A DNA stretch of 64,000 nt from Herbiconiux sp. (lineage in GTDB: Bacteria; Actinomycetota; Actinomycetes; Actinomycetales; Microbacteriaceae). Positions 1-8,300 of this stretch are shown piece after piece. The notes under the pieces were generated by a model. The model worked only from the letters and a program-made list of their open reading frames with translations. It ran no database searches and was not told where the DNA came from. The stretch lies in the NCBI RefSeq assembly GCF_004297105.1, contig NZ_SCVE01000012.1, positions 558,001-622,000 on the forward strand. The letters are read 5' to 3'. Each line of letters opens with the position of its first letter. The stretch's first letter is position 1. Both the position numbers and the translations under genes were made by a program.

Positions 1-253
1 CCACCTGTTCACGGAGACGAACTTCCGGGAGGGATACGACTCCGAGCAGGTCGCCGCGACGCTGAGCCATGTGGTGGCGACGCTGGAGGCGTATGAGCGC
101 GGCGAGACGCTGACGGCGCCGATCACGGCGAGCGAGCTGGTGAATGTGCGGTTCGCGCAGACGAAGTTCCGCACGGGGTGGGATCAGGACGAGGTCGACG
201 GTCTCCTCGACGACATCGTCTTCACCCTGCGTGCGTTCGAGGAGCAGGCCTAG
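1..253 (+). CDS. DivIVA-like domain protein, C-terminal fragment
   Basis: The gene enters from the left edge; the open frame begins at base 2 and stops with TAG at 251-253. The visible 83 residues contain two copies of the short DivIVA-type motif: F-T-E-T-N-F-R-E-G-Y-D near the start and F-A-Q-T-K-F-R-T-G-W-D-Q-D-E-V-D near the end, each followed by an acidic/leucine stretch. Tandem short DivIVA-domain repeats like these are common in actinobacterial proteins related to the cell-pole scaffold DivIVA/Wag31. The N-terminus, and so the full length, is not visible. Family assignment is good; any polar-growth role is inference. Confidence 0.7.
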   Translation, partial: HLFTETNFREGYDSEQVAATLSHVVATLEAYERGETLTAPITASELVNVRFAQTKFRTGWDQDEVDGLLDDIVFTLRAFEEQA

Positions 254-304
254 CACTTCGCGGCCACACCGCGGGCATGCGGCCGTGGTGTGGCGGGGCG
301 CGCG

Positions 305-310
305 TAGCCT
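305..310 (+). promoter_or_regulatory. -10 hexamer TAGCCT, leaderless start
   Basis: TAGCCT lies 6 nt before the GTG at 317 and there is no Shine-Dalgarno sequence, so the transcript probably begins at or next to the start codon. No convincing -35 box is visible. Confidence 0.5.
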
Positions 311-316
311 GTTGCG

Positions 317-1171
317 GTGCCTGACTCCGACCCTTTCGACCGCTACGGCTCCGACGTGCTCGCCGACTACAATCGGCGGGCCGCGCCCGTCGCCCTGCCC
401 CAAGTGGAGGCCGAGTTCGACCTCGTGGTCGAGGAGGTGGCGAGCGACTTCTGCGGGAGCGTGGTGAGCGTCGAGGGGCGTGTGGTCGAGCTCGAGGATC
501 GCCACGGGAAGCGGCGGATGTTCCCGCTCGGAGCGGGCTTCCTGCTCGAGGGGCGACCGGTGCAGCTGGTGGCGCCGAGCGGCAAGGCCGCCACGGGGCT
601 GCGCCGCACGGCCTCGGGCTCGATTGCGGCGCCGCTCGAACGCGCCCGGGTCGCGCGCGCGAGCCGCATCTACGTGGAGGGGCGACACGACGCCGAGCTC
701 GTGGAGAAGGTGTGGGGTGACGACCTCCGTGCCGAAGGTGTCGTAGTGGAGTACCTCGAGGGCGTCGACGACCTCGACGCGATCGTGCGGTCGTTCGCGC
801 CCTCCCGCGAGCGGCGCATCGGGGTGCTGGTCGATCACCTGGTGGCCGGGTCGAAGGAGAGCCGGATCGCCGAGGCCGTGGCGCGCGGGCCGTTCGGGTC
901 GCACGTGCTGGTGGTGGGGCATCCGTTCGTCGACATCTGGCAGGCCGTGACGCCCAAGGCGCTCGGCATCCGTGCGTGGCCCACCGTGCCGCGCTCGATC
1001 GAATGGAAGCACGGCATCTGCGAAGCGTTCGGCTGGCCGCACGCCGACCAGGCCGACATCGCGCGGGCGTGGAAGCGCATCCTGTCGCGGGTCTCGACCT
1101 ACACCGACCTCGAACCGGTGCTGCTCGGGCGGGTGGAACAGCTCATCGACTTCGTGACCGAGCCGCAATAG
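317..1171 (+). CDS. DUF3097 family protein with Toprim-like motifs
   Basis: This 284-residue protein matches my recollection of the actinobacterial DUF3097 family, whose function is unknown. After an N-terminal beta-rich region (about 30-90), residues 117-126 read R-I-Y-V-E-G-R-H-D-A, the layout of the Toprim glutamate motif. About 50 residues on is L-V-D-H-L (D173), which could supply the acidic metal-binding residue of the same fold. Toprim domains coordinate Mg2+ in primases, topoisomerases and nucleases, so a nucleic-acid-linked activity is possible but unproven. The GTG start at 317 is fixed by the -10 box 6 nt upstream. It follows the DivIVA-like gene in the same direction but has its own promoter. 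Confidence 0.75.
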   Translation: MPDSDPFDRYGSDVLADYNRRAAPVALPQVEAEFDLVVEEVASDFCGSVVSVEGRVVELEDRHGKRRMFPLGAGFLLEGRPVQLVAPSGKAATGLRRTASGSIAAPLERARVARASRIYVEGRHDAELVEKVWGDDLRAEGVVVEYLEGVDDLDAIVRSFAPSRERRIGVLVDHLVAGSKESRIAEAVARGPFGSHVLVVGHPFVDIWQAVTPKALGIRAWPTVPRSIEWKHGICEAFGWPHADQADIARAWKRILSRVSTYTDLEPVLLGRVEQLIDFVTEPQ

Positions 1172-1192
1172 CGGCGTGCGGGGCAGGGCTCG

Positions 1193-1876
1193 TCAGTCGT
1201 CGCCGAGGAGCATGGCTGCCGCGGCTATCATCTCGAGCATCCGCTCGCGCATGTGGCCGATGTGCTTCTTGACCGCGGGCTCGATCCCGGCGTAGTCGTG
1301 GGCGACCATGGCGTTGTAGAGCTCGTCGTACTCCTCCGCGCAGGAGAGCAGACGGCTCTGCATCGATGCGGCGCGCAACCAGAAGCGCTGGATGCGCCGA
1401 CGCGTCTCGCGCACGGTCTCGGCCACGAGCACATTGCCCGAGAGCGCGTTGGCGTAGCGGTGGAACAGCTGATCGGCGAGCGCCCAGGCGGCGCGGTCGT
1501 CGGCAGCGGCAGCGGCGTACATGTCGTCGACGTAGCCCTTGAGCTTCGCGGCCTCGGCATCGGTGAGCGTGGTGGCGGCCTTGCGGCAGATGTAGGTGTC
1601 GAGCACCTCGAGCAGGTCGCAGGCGTCGTTGACCTCGGTGGCGGTGAGCTGCGACACGGTGAAGCGCGCGTTGTCGGTGCGCTTGACCAGCCCCTCCTTC
1701 TCGAGGCGCTGCAGGGCCTCGCGCACCGGTGTGCGGCTGATGCCGAGCTGACCGGCGAGGCGGTTCTCCGACAGGGGCGAGCCCGATCGCAGCCGGAATC
1801 CCGTGATCTCGGCGAGCAACCACTCATACGCGTCATCGACGCGCGAACCCGCCTCGGCTGAAACGGCCATCATCAC
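1193..1876 (-). CDS. GntR family regulator, FadR/FCD subfamily
   Basis: The 227-residue product has an N-terminal winged helix (about 12-75) with the GntR signature L-S-E-N-R-L-A ... I-S-R-T-P-V-R-E-A-L-Q-R-L-E. A helical FCD ligand-binding domain follows (about 85-215), with the usual Asp and His metal-ligand pattern (H-R-Y-A-N and H-I-G-H-M). Such proteins are metabolite-responsive repressors, often of carboxylate or amino-acid catabolism. No obvious target gene is next to it: it is convergent with the DUF3097 gene and lies downstream of the sigma-factor gene. The start region reads GTG-ATG-ATG (1876, 1873, 1870) after GGGCAGG, so the exact codon is uncertain by two residues. Confidence 0.88.
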   Translation of the reverse strand: MMMAVSAEAGSRVDDAYEWLLAEITGFRLRSGSPLSENRLAGQLGISRTPVREALQRLEKEGLVKRTDNARFTVSQLTATEVNDACDLLEVLDTYICRKAATTLTDAEAAKLKGYVDDMYAAAAADDRAAWALADQLFHRYANALSGNVLVAETVRETRRRIQRFWLRAASMQSRLLSCAEEYDELYNAMVAHDYAGIEPAVKKHIGHMRERMLEMIAAAAMLLGDD

Positions 1877-1892
1877 CTGCCCTCAGCATCCG

Positions 1893-1898
1893 ATTCTA
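1893..1898 (-). promoter_or_regulatory. -10 hexamer TAGAAT for the GntR gene
   Basis: TAGAAT on the minus strand ends 16 nt before the GTG at 1876, predicting a leader of about 10 nt that contains the GGGCAGG ribosome-binding sequence. Confidence 0.4.
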
Positions 1899-1927
1899 GA
1901 CCGGGAAACGGATGCGTCGGACTTTGG

Positions 1928-4195
1928 TCAATCGGGGCGTCCTGCCGCGCCCACTCGCGTGCCGTCGACGTAGCGCACGAAGAAGCCGCCGCTCGGGGCC
2001 AGCCAGGTCGCCGTCCAGTTGCCATCGGCGTTCAGTGTGATGTCGGAGCTCTGGAAAGCGGGGAAGTCGTCGTGGTAGAGCCGCACGGTGCCGTTCGTGG
2101 AGCCGTGCACGGTCACCTGGTAGGAAGTGCCCTCGTCGAGCGTCTCGACAGTGATCGCTGGCGGTGCGTCGAGGGTGACCTGCACGGGTGCGGTCTGCGG
2201 GGAGGTGCCGGCGATGGCGGCACCGGGTGGGGCGGCGTCGGGTGTGTCGGAGTCGCCGGCGCCGGCTGCCCCGCCGGTCGACTCGGTGGGTGCGGTGACG
2301 GTCTGCGTCGCCGTCACCTCGGAGTCGCCGACGCGGAGGTCGTTCAGCGTGAGGTGCCAGACGCCGGTGGTGGGGTCGGCCGTGGTGGTCCACTGGGTCG
2401 ACTCGACGGTGTCGGACGATTCGTTCGCGCCGACGAGCGCGACGGTGATCTGGGCACCGGCGAGTGCCGTGCCGGAGAGGACGGGATAGACGGAGGTGGG
2501 GCCGGGATCGACGGCGATCTGGGGCGCCTCGGGTGGGGTGGGCGCCGATGGGTCGACGGGATCGACCGGGTCGACGGGATCGACGGGGGTGGTCGGAGCG
2601 GGAGGAGTCGGCGTCGGCGGGACACGGGAGGCATCGCCGGAGAGCGTTTGCGGGGTGGCGTCGGCCGGGGCATCCGGAACCGGAGTTCTGCGCGGTGACG
2701 TGATGACCGGATCCGTGGGAATCGGAGGGTCTACGGGGTCGTCCACGATCGGGGCAGGGGACGGCTCGGCGGGATCGCTCGGCGTCGCGGTGTCGGATGG
2801 GGGCGCACTCGGCGACGTGGCCGCCTCGACGACCGCGACCTCGCCGCCACCGCCCCACAGCGGTCCGGCGACGAGGGCGACGGCGACCCCGGCGCCCGCC
2901 AACACGGCGACCCCGGCTGCGACGAGACCCGCGATGGCTCCGGCGGCCAGGCCTCCGCCCGCGGACCCCGCTCCGGCACCGGCGCCGCCGCCCGCGGGGC
3001 CGCTCGACCCCGCCCCTGCACCGGGGCCGGCGCCGGCGGCAGAGCTCGTGGCCGTGGTGGCACCCACGGGCGAACCCGAACCCGCGGCCGAACCCGCGCC
3101 CGCGGTCGCGCCCGTGGCCGTGGTCGCGCCGGTGCCCGTGGTCGCGCCCGCGGTCGCGCCCGTGGCCGTGGTCGCGCCGGTGCCCGTGGTCGCGCCCGCG
3201 GTCGTGGCCGCGTGCACGCCGGTGGTTGCTCCTGCAGCCGCGCCCGATCCGAGGCCCGCACCCGCGCTCGACACACCACCGGAAGCCGCACCCGCAGCCG
3301 CGCCCGATCCGAGGCCCGCACCCGCGCTCGACACACCACCGGAAGCCGCACCCGGCCCGAGGCCCGCACCCGTCGCAGCACCACCGAAGGCGGCGGCCGT
3401 CGCTGCCGCGACCGCACCGTGCTGCACCGAGGCGAGGTAGGCACTGGCGCCTGCCGCGCCCGCCGCGAGCGGGAGAAGCACGAGGGCGAGACGGGAGCCG
3501 ACCTGGGAGGCCTCTTCGGCCACGATCTGGCACTGCGCGCATCCGTCGAGGTGCTCCGAGACCTTCGCCGTGGCCCGCGCACCCAGGGAACCGCGCGTGT
3601 AGGCCGCCAGGCGCTCGATGGTGGTGCGGCACTCGGGAGCAGTGGAGGCGGAGGCGAGGTGCGCCGTGATCCAGGCCTGCCGCAGCCCTTCGCGGGCGCG
3701 CACGGCGAGGGCCGCGACCGCGTTCGGCTTCATGCCCACGAGCGCCGACACATGACGGGGACTCATGGCCTCGACCTCGGTGTACCAGAGCACCTCCTGC
3801 CAGCGCGAAGGCAGGGTTCGGAACGCCCGCGCAGTGGTCGAGCGGTCGAGCGCCGCGAGCATCTCGTCTTCGCTCGTGCTGGGGTCTTCGAGGTCGTCGA
3901 CGTCGTCGATCGGCACGGCCTGCGACGTGCGCCCCCAGCTGGAGGCGACGTTGCGCACGGTGGTGAAGAGATAGGGCCGGAACGCGCCGGTCGGCCCACC
4001 GCCCGCACGGATGGCCGCGAACACCTTCGCGAACGCCTCCGCCACCAGGTCGTCGGCATCGAAGCTGCTGGCGGCGCGCGCGACCGTCAGCGCTGCTGCC
4101 GAATGACGGCGCCACAATTCGGCGAACGCCGCCTGATCGCCGGCCCGTGTTCTCTCGATGAGTTCACCGTCAGGCGCGACGGAATCGTGCTTCAT
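1928..4195 (-). CDS. ECF sigma factor fused to zinc finger, membrane and Ig-like domains
   Basis: The 755-residue protein begins with sigma-70 region 2 (about 8-80) and region 4 (about 125-175, with the L-P-S-R-W-Q-E-V-L-W start). Residues 215-222 (H-L-D-G-C-A-Q-C) form the HX3CX2C zinc motif of anti-sigma factors. Next come a hydrophobic stretch (about 236-255), a Gly/Ala/Ser/Thr repeat region (about 258-425), a strong membrane segment (about 416-447), a Pro/Thr linker, and two C-terminal beta-sandwich-like modules (about 560-650 and 670-750). ECF factors with fused membrane tails are known in actinobacteria; sensing an envelope cue is inference. I place the start at the second ATG (4195), preceded by GGAAAG at 6 nt. 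The frame is open upstream to 4297 and a start at 4213 is possible. Topology depends on whether the first hydrophobic stretch spans the membrane. Confidence 0.82.
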   Translation of the reverse strand: MKHDSVAPDGELIERTRAGDQAAFAELWRRHSAAALTVARAASSFDADDLVAEAFAKVFAAIRAGGGPTGAFRPYLFTTVRNVASSWGRTSQAVPIDDVDDLEDPSTSEDEMLAALDRSTTARAFRTLPSRWQEVLWYTEVEAMSPRHVSALVGMKPNAVAALAVRAREGLRQAWITAHLASASTAPECRTTIERLAAYTRGSLGARATAKVSEHLDGCAQCQIVAEEASQVGSRLALVLLPLAAGAAGASAYLASVQHGAVAAATAAAFGGAATGAGLGPGAASGGVSSAGAGLGSGAAAGAASGGVSSAGAGLGSGAAAGATTGVHAATTAGATTGTGATTATGATAGATTGTGATTATGATAGAGSAAGSGSPVGATTATSSAAGAGPGAGAGSSGPAGGGAGAGAGSAGGGLAAGAIAGLVAAGVAVLAGAGVAVALVAGPLWGGGGEVAVVEAATSPSAPPSDTATPSDPAEPSPAPIVDDPVDPPIPTDPVITSPRRTPVPDAPADATPQTLSGDASRVPPTPTPPAPTTPVDPVDPVDPVDPSAPTPPEAPQIAVDPGPTSVYPVLSGTALAGAQITVALVGANESSDTVESTQWTTTADPTTGVWHLTLNDLRVGDSEVTATQTVTAPTESTGGAAGAGDSDTPDAAPPGAAIAGTSPQTAPVQVTLDAPPAITVETLDEGTSYQVTVHGSTNGTVRLYHDDFPAFQSSDITLNADGNWTATWLAPSGGFFVRYVDGTRVGAAGRPD
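3108..3203 (-). repeat. two tandem 48-bp units inside the sigma-fusion gene
   Basis: The 48-bp unit at 3108-3155 is repeated at 3156-3203. It encodes 16 residues of Ala/Gly/Thr-rich sequence (G-A-T-T-G-T-G-A-T-T-A-T-G-A-T-A), so gain or loss of a unit keeps the frame. Confidence 0.85.
3241..3354 (-). repeat. 60-bp tandem repeat inside the sigma-fusion gene
   Basis: Bases 3241-3294 recur identically at 3301-3354, giving a period of exactly 60 bp (20 residues). The encoded module is Gly/Ala/Ser-rich with the core G-G-V-S-S-A-G-A-G-L-G-S-G. A third, partly matching copy follows toward 3380. Confidence 0.88.
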
Positions 4196-4424
4196 CTCGT
4201 TCTTTCCGCCCATCCCCGGTTCCAGTGTACGCAGCCTCTCCTCACTGAGAGAGACGCGCGGATGCGGGAAACGTGACGCCGCTCCGGGCGCCGACATTCA
4301 GGCACGCCGCGTGCAGAGCCCCGATCGGGGACTCGTTCTCCCGGCGCATCTGTGCTTTCCGCCGTTTCTCGCCACAGCGTGGCCGAAATCGGCCTGACTG
4401 CGAGAAGAGCGCAAGAAACGGGCG

Positions 4425-4430
4425 TAGCAT
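4425..4430 (+). promoter_or_regulatory. -10 hexamer TAGCAT, leaderless start
   Basis: TAGCAT lies 6 nt before the ATG at 4437 with no Shine-Dalgarno sequence between. It marks the promoter of the AsnC-GntR pair. Confidence 0.5.
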
Positions 4431-4436
4431 CGCGGG

Positions 4437-4865
4437 ATGGACGCTTTGGACCACCGGATCATCGACCTGTTGAAAATCAACTCACGCAGTGGCTACGGCG
4501 ACATCGGGCAGGTGATCGGGCTCTCCGCCTCGGCCGTGAAACGTCGCATCGACAGGCTCGTGGCCGACAACGTGATCACGGGATTCACGATCCAGCTGAA
4601 CCCCGCCCTCGACGGCACCGTCACCGAGGCGTACGTCGAGCTCTTCTGCCGCGGCACCGTCGCCCCGGCCGAGCTCAAACGCATTCTGTCGGGGGTGCCC
4701 GAAGTGGTCGACGCGGGCACCGTCACCGGAAGCGCCGACGCGATCGTGCACATCCGTTCGCGCGACATCCCGAGCCTCGAGGATGCGCTGGAGCGGGTGC
4801 GGATCGCCCCGAACGTCGATCACACGCGCAGCGCGATCGTTCTGTCGAACCTGATCCGGCGATGA
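4437..4865 (+). CDS. Lrp/AsnC family regulator
   Basis: At 142 residues this is the usual Lrp/AsnC size. The N-terminus is the family's helix-turn-helix: L-D-H-R-I-I-D-L-L (4-12), then S-A-S-A-V-K-R-R-I-D-R-L as recognition helix. A RAM-type effector domain (about 65-138) follows. These regulators sense amino acids and form octamers. The stop codon overlaps the ATG of the next regulator (ATGA), so the two are translationally coupled. The pair faces the end of putA tail to tail. Proline or amino-acid control is therefore conceivable but is only inference. Confidence 0.88.
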   Translation: MDALDHRIIDLLKINSRSGYGDIGQVIGLSASAVKRRIDRLVADNVITGFTIQLNPALDGTVTEAYVELFCRGTVAPAELKRILSGVPEVVDAGTVTGSADAIVHIRSRDIPSLEDALERVRIAPNVDHTRSAIVLSNLIRR

Positions 4866-5311
4866 AGGCTGCCACGACCCGCGCCTCTGGTGGCGGGGCC
4901 ACCCCGGGTGGAACCCTCGGTCTCGGAATCGATCTCGTGATCGACCAGGGAGGGGAGTCGGCCGCACCGGTGGTGGCGCCGTTCGAGCAGGTGCGCGTGC
5001 AGCTCCGGGATGCGATCACGGCCGGCACCCTCGCCGCGGGAGTGCGTCTGCCGACCGTGCGCGCCCTCGCCACCGAACTCCACCTGGCCACGAACACGAT
5101 CGCCCGGTCGTACCGCGAGCTCGAGGCCGACGGCGTGATCGAGACGCGAGGGCGTCTGGGTTCATTCGTGGCGGCGACGGGGTCGCCCGTGCACCGCGAG
5201 ATGCAGGTGGCGGCACGCGCCTTCGCCGACCGCATCACGGCCCTCGGCGCGGATCCGGCCGAGGCCCTCCTGCTCGCGGCCTCCGCTCTCGGCGTACGCG
5301 AAGCCGGCTGA
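4862..5311 (+). CDS. GntR family regulator, YtrA-like short form
   Basis: The 149-residue product has a glycine-rich N-terminus, then a GntR winged helix (about 40-110): P-F-E-Q-V-R-V-Q-L-R-D-A-I ... L-P-T-V-R-A-L-A-T-E-L ... T-N-T-I-A-R-S-Y-R-E-L. Only a short helical tail follows, as in the YtrA subfamily, which often controls adjacent ABC transporters; none is adjacent here. The ATG at 4862 overlaps the preceding stop as ATGA, which fixes the start, although the same frame is open further upstream. It is convergent with putA, 40 bp away. Confidence 0.85.
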   Translation: MKAATTRASGGGATPGGTLGLGIDLVIDQGGESAAPVVAPFEQVRVQLRDAITAGTLAAGVRLPTVRALATELHLATNTIARSYRELEADGVIETRGRLGSFVAATGSPVHREMQVAARAFADRITALGADPAEALLLAASALGVREAG

Positions 5312-5351
5312 AGACCGCTCCGCCCCTGCACGAGAACCCGGGCCTCACGGC

Positions 5352-8300
5352 CTACTCGAACAGGGCGTCCATCAGCACGCTCGGATTGCCGAAACGGTGG
5401 TTGGTGACGCTCACCACCTGCTCCACGAGGAACGGCAGCAGTTCGATGCGACCCGCGCGCGTGACCTCCCCGGCGTACACGGCCAGGTCGGGCGAACCAC
5501 CGAGGGCCACGGCGAGCGCCCCCGCGTCTCCGCCGATCAGACGGATGCGCGACACCTCCCCGAGATACTCCGGCACCCGCGCCAGCCAGGCCGAGTCGTT
5601 CTCGATCACGACGCGCACCCCGCGCTCTTTCAGCAGCAGGCGCAGCGGCTTCGGCAGCTTCAGCGCCGAGCTCAGCGTCACCGTGGAGCGGGCGAGGGTC
5701 GCTGCGGCCAGGACGCGCACCAGCTCGTGCAGGGGCGAACCCTCGGAGAGCCTCACCACGACGGGGACGGGCAGGTACCGCAGCACGTTGAGCTCGACGC
5801 CGAGCTGCGACTCGTCGCGCGCGGCGAAAGTGCTCGACCAGGCGGCCTGGTCGCTCTTCGCGCCCCTCCGTGCGAGGTCGAAGTCGCTCCACTCGAGCCC
5901 GCCGGTCGAGGCCTCCAGCAGCTGCACCACCCGCGGCTCCAGCCCGGCGAGACTCAGACCGTCACTGGCGTCTCCCGGGTCGTTGCGCCAGCGCCCGAGG
6001 TGCACGAGGTAGTTCGGCCCTCCGGCCTTCGCCCCGGCGCCGACGGACGACCTCTTCCATCCGCCGAAGGGCTGCCGCCGCACGATCGCACCCGTGATGC
6101 CCCTGTTGACGTAGAGGTTTCCGGCCTCGACCGTCGCCAGCCACTGGTCGATCTCGAGGGCGTCGAGCGAGTGGATGCCCGCGGTGAGGCCGTAGGGCAC
6201 GGCGTTCTGCATCTCGACGGCCTTCTCGAGGGTCGGCGCCTGCATGATGCCGAGCACCGGCCCGAAGTACTCCGTGAGGTGGAACGCGGTTCCCGGAAGC
6301 ACACCGTCGCGCACGCCCGGTGACCACAGCCGGCCGCTGTCGTCGAGGCGCCGCGGCTCCACCAGCCAGCGCTCTCCGGCACCCAGGGTGGTGAGCGCCT
6401 CGGCCAGCTTGCCCGAGGCCGGCTCGATGAGCGGCCCCATCTGCACCGACGGGTCATCCGGGTACCCCACGCGGAGCGACGTGACCGCGTCGACGAGCTG
6501 CCGCGCGAACCGCTTCGACTGCGCCACCGAGCCCACCAGGATGACGAGACTCGCTGCGGAGCACTTCTGCCCGGCGTGCCCGAACGCGCTCTTCACGACA
6601 TCCGCCACCGCGAGATCGAGGTCGGCGCTCGGGGTGACGACGATGGCGTTCTTGCCGCTCGTCTCGGCGAGGAGCGGCAGATCGGGCCGCCAGGAGCGGA
6701 ACAGGGCCGCGGTGTCGTATGCGCCGGTGAGGATGAGGCGGTCGACCCGGGCATCCGACATCAGGCGCCGGCCCAGGTCGCCCTCATCGACGTCGACGAG
6801 CACGAGCAGTTCGCGGGGGATGCCCGACTCCCACAGGGCCTCGGCCAGCACCGCGGCAGAGCGCTTCGCCTGCGGAGCGGGCTTGATGATCACGGCACTG
6901 CCCGCCGCGAGGGCCGCGAGCACCGAACCTGCGGGAATCGCCACCGGGAAGTTCCACGGCGGTGCGACGACGGTGAGTGTCGACGGCTCGAACACGGCGC
7001 CTTCGACCGCATCGAGTTCGACCGCGGTGTGCGCGTAGTAGTTCGCGAAGTCGATGGCCTCGCTCACCTCGGGGTCGCCCTGGTCGATCGTCTTGCCGGT
7101 CTCGGCGGCCATGACCTCGACGAGGCGGTCGCGGTTGGACTCCAGCGCATAGCCCGCCCGGCGGATGAATCCGGCGCGATCGGAGGCGGGCCGCGCCCCC
7201 CACGCCCGGCCCGCGATGATGGCGCCCTGCACGATGGCCTCGAGGGCGGCCTCCTGGTCGACGCGCGCCGCCTCGATGGTGGCGAGGCCGAGTGCCGAAC
7301 CGGGAACCCGGGCCAGGATGCGCGCACCCCACACCCGGTTCGCGAGAAGGGATGGATCGGTGTCGGCCGCGTTGTGGAAGGCGGCGGTGGCGGGCTCGAT
7401 GTCGCCGCTGAGCCGGTCTTGCCGTCGGTTCGGCAGGGGCGCCGGGGCGTCGGCGCCCTGCACGGCCGCCTCCTCCTCGGTTGCTCCGAGCCCCGCGAGC
7501 GAGAGCAGGAAGCGGTCGCGCTCGGTGGCGAATGCCGCCGGATCCGATGCCAGGTCGAACACCGACGACATGAAGTTCTCGTCGCTGGCGTTCTCCTCGA
7601 GGCGCCGCACGAGGTAGCCGATGGCCACATCGAACTCGGCGGGCGCGACCACCGGTGTGTAGAGCACCAGCCGGCCGACCGTGGCCCGCACGGCGTCGGC
7701 CTGCGCCGTGGCCATGCCGAGCAGCATCTCGAAGTCGACGGCATCCGTGACACCACGCTGACCCGCGAGGAGCCACGCCCACGCGATGTCGAAGAGGTTG
7801 TGGCCGGCGACTCCGATGCGCACCGCATCGGTGTGCTCGGGGCGCAGCGCCCAGTCGAGCACACGCTTGTAGTTGGTGTCGGTATCGACCTTCGCCCCAT
7901 AGGTGGCCAGCGGCCAGTCGTGCAGCGCCGAGTCGACGCGCTCGAGAGCGAGGTTGGCACCCTTCACCACACGCACCTTGATGGGCGCGCCGCCTCGGGA
8001 ACGCCGCTCTGCCGCCCACACCTGCAAGCCCTGGAGTGCCCCGAGCGCGTCGGGAAGATAGGCCTGAAGCACGATGCCGCCCTCGAAGTCAAGGAAGTCG
8101 GGCTCGTCGAGCACGCGCTTGAACACCGCGATGGTGAGGTCGAGGTCTCGATACTCCTCCATGTCGAGGTTGATGAACTTGCGCGGACCATCGTCGCCCA
8201 CCAGCCCCTTGCGCGCCGCGACGCGATAGAGCGGGATGAGGCTCTGCGCGACGCGTTCGACCGTCTGCTCGAACCCCCACATCGAGAGATCGGCTGCGAT

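Noticed and set aside
1896-4115. 739-residue minus-strand frame overlapping the sigma-fusion gene
   Set aside because: It is shifted relative to the frame that carries the sigma regions and zinc motif, and its translation is low-complexity Arg/His/Gly.
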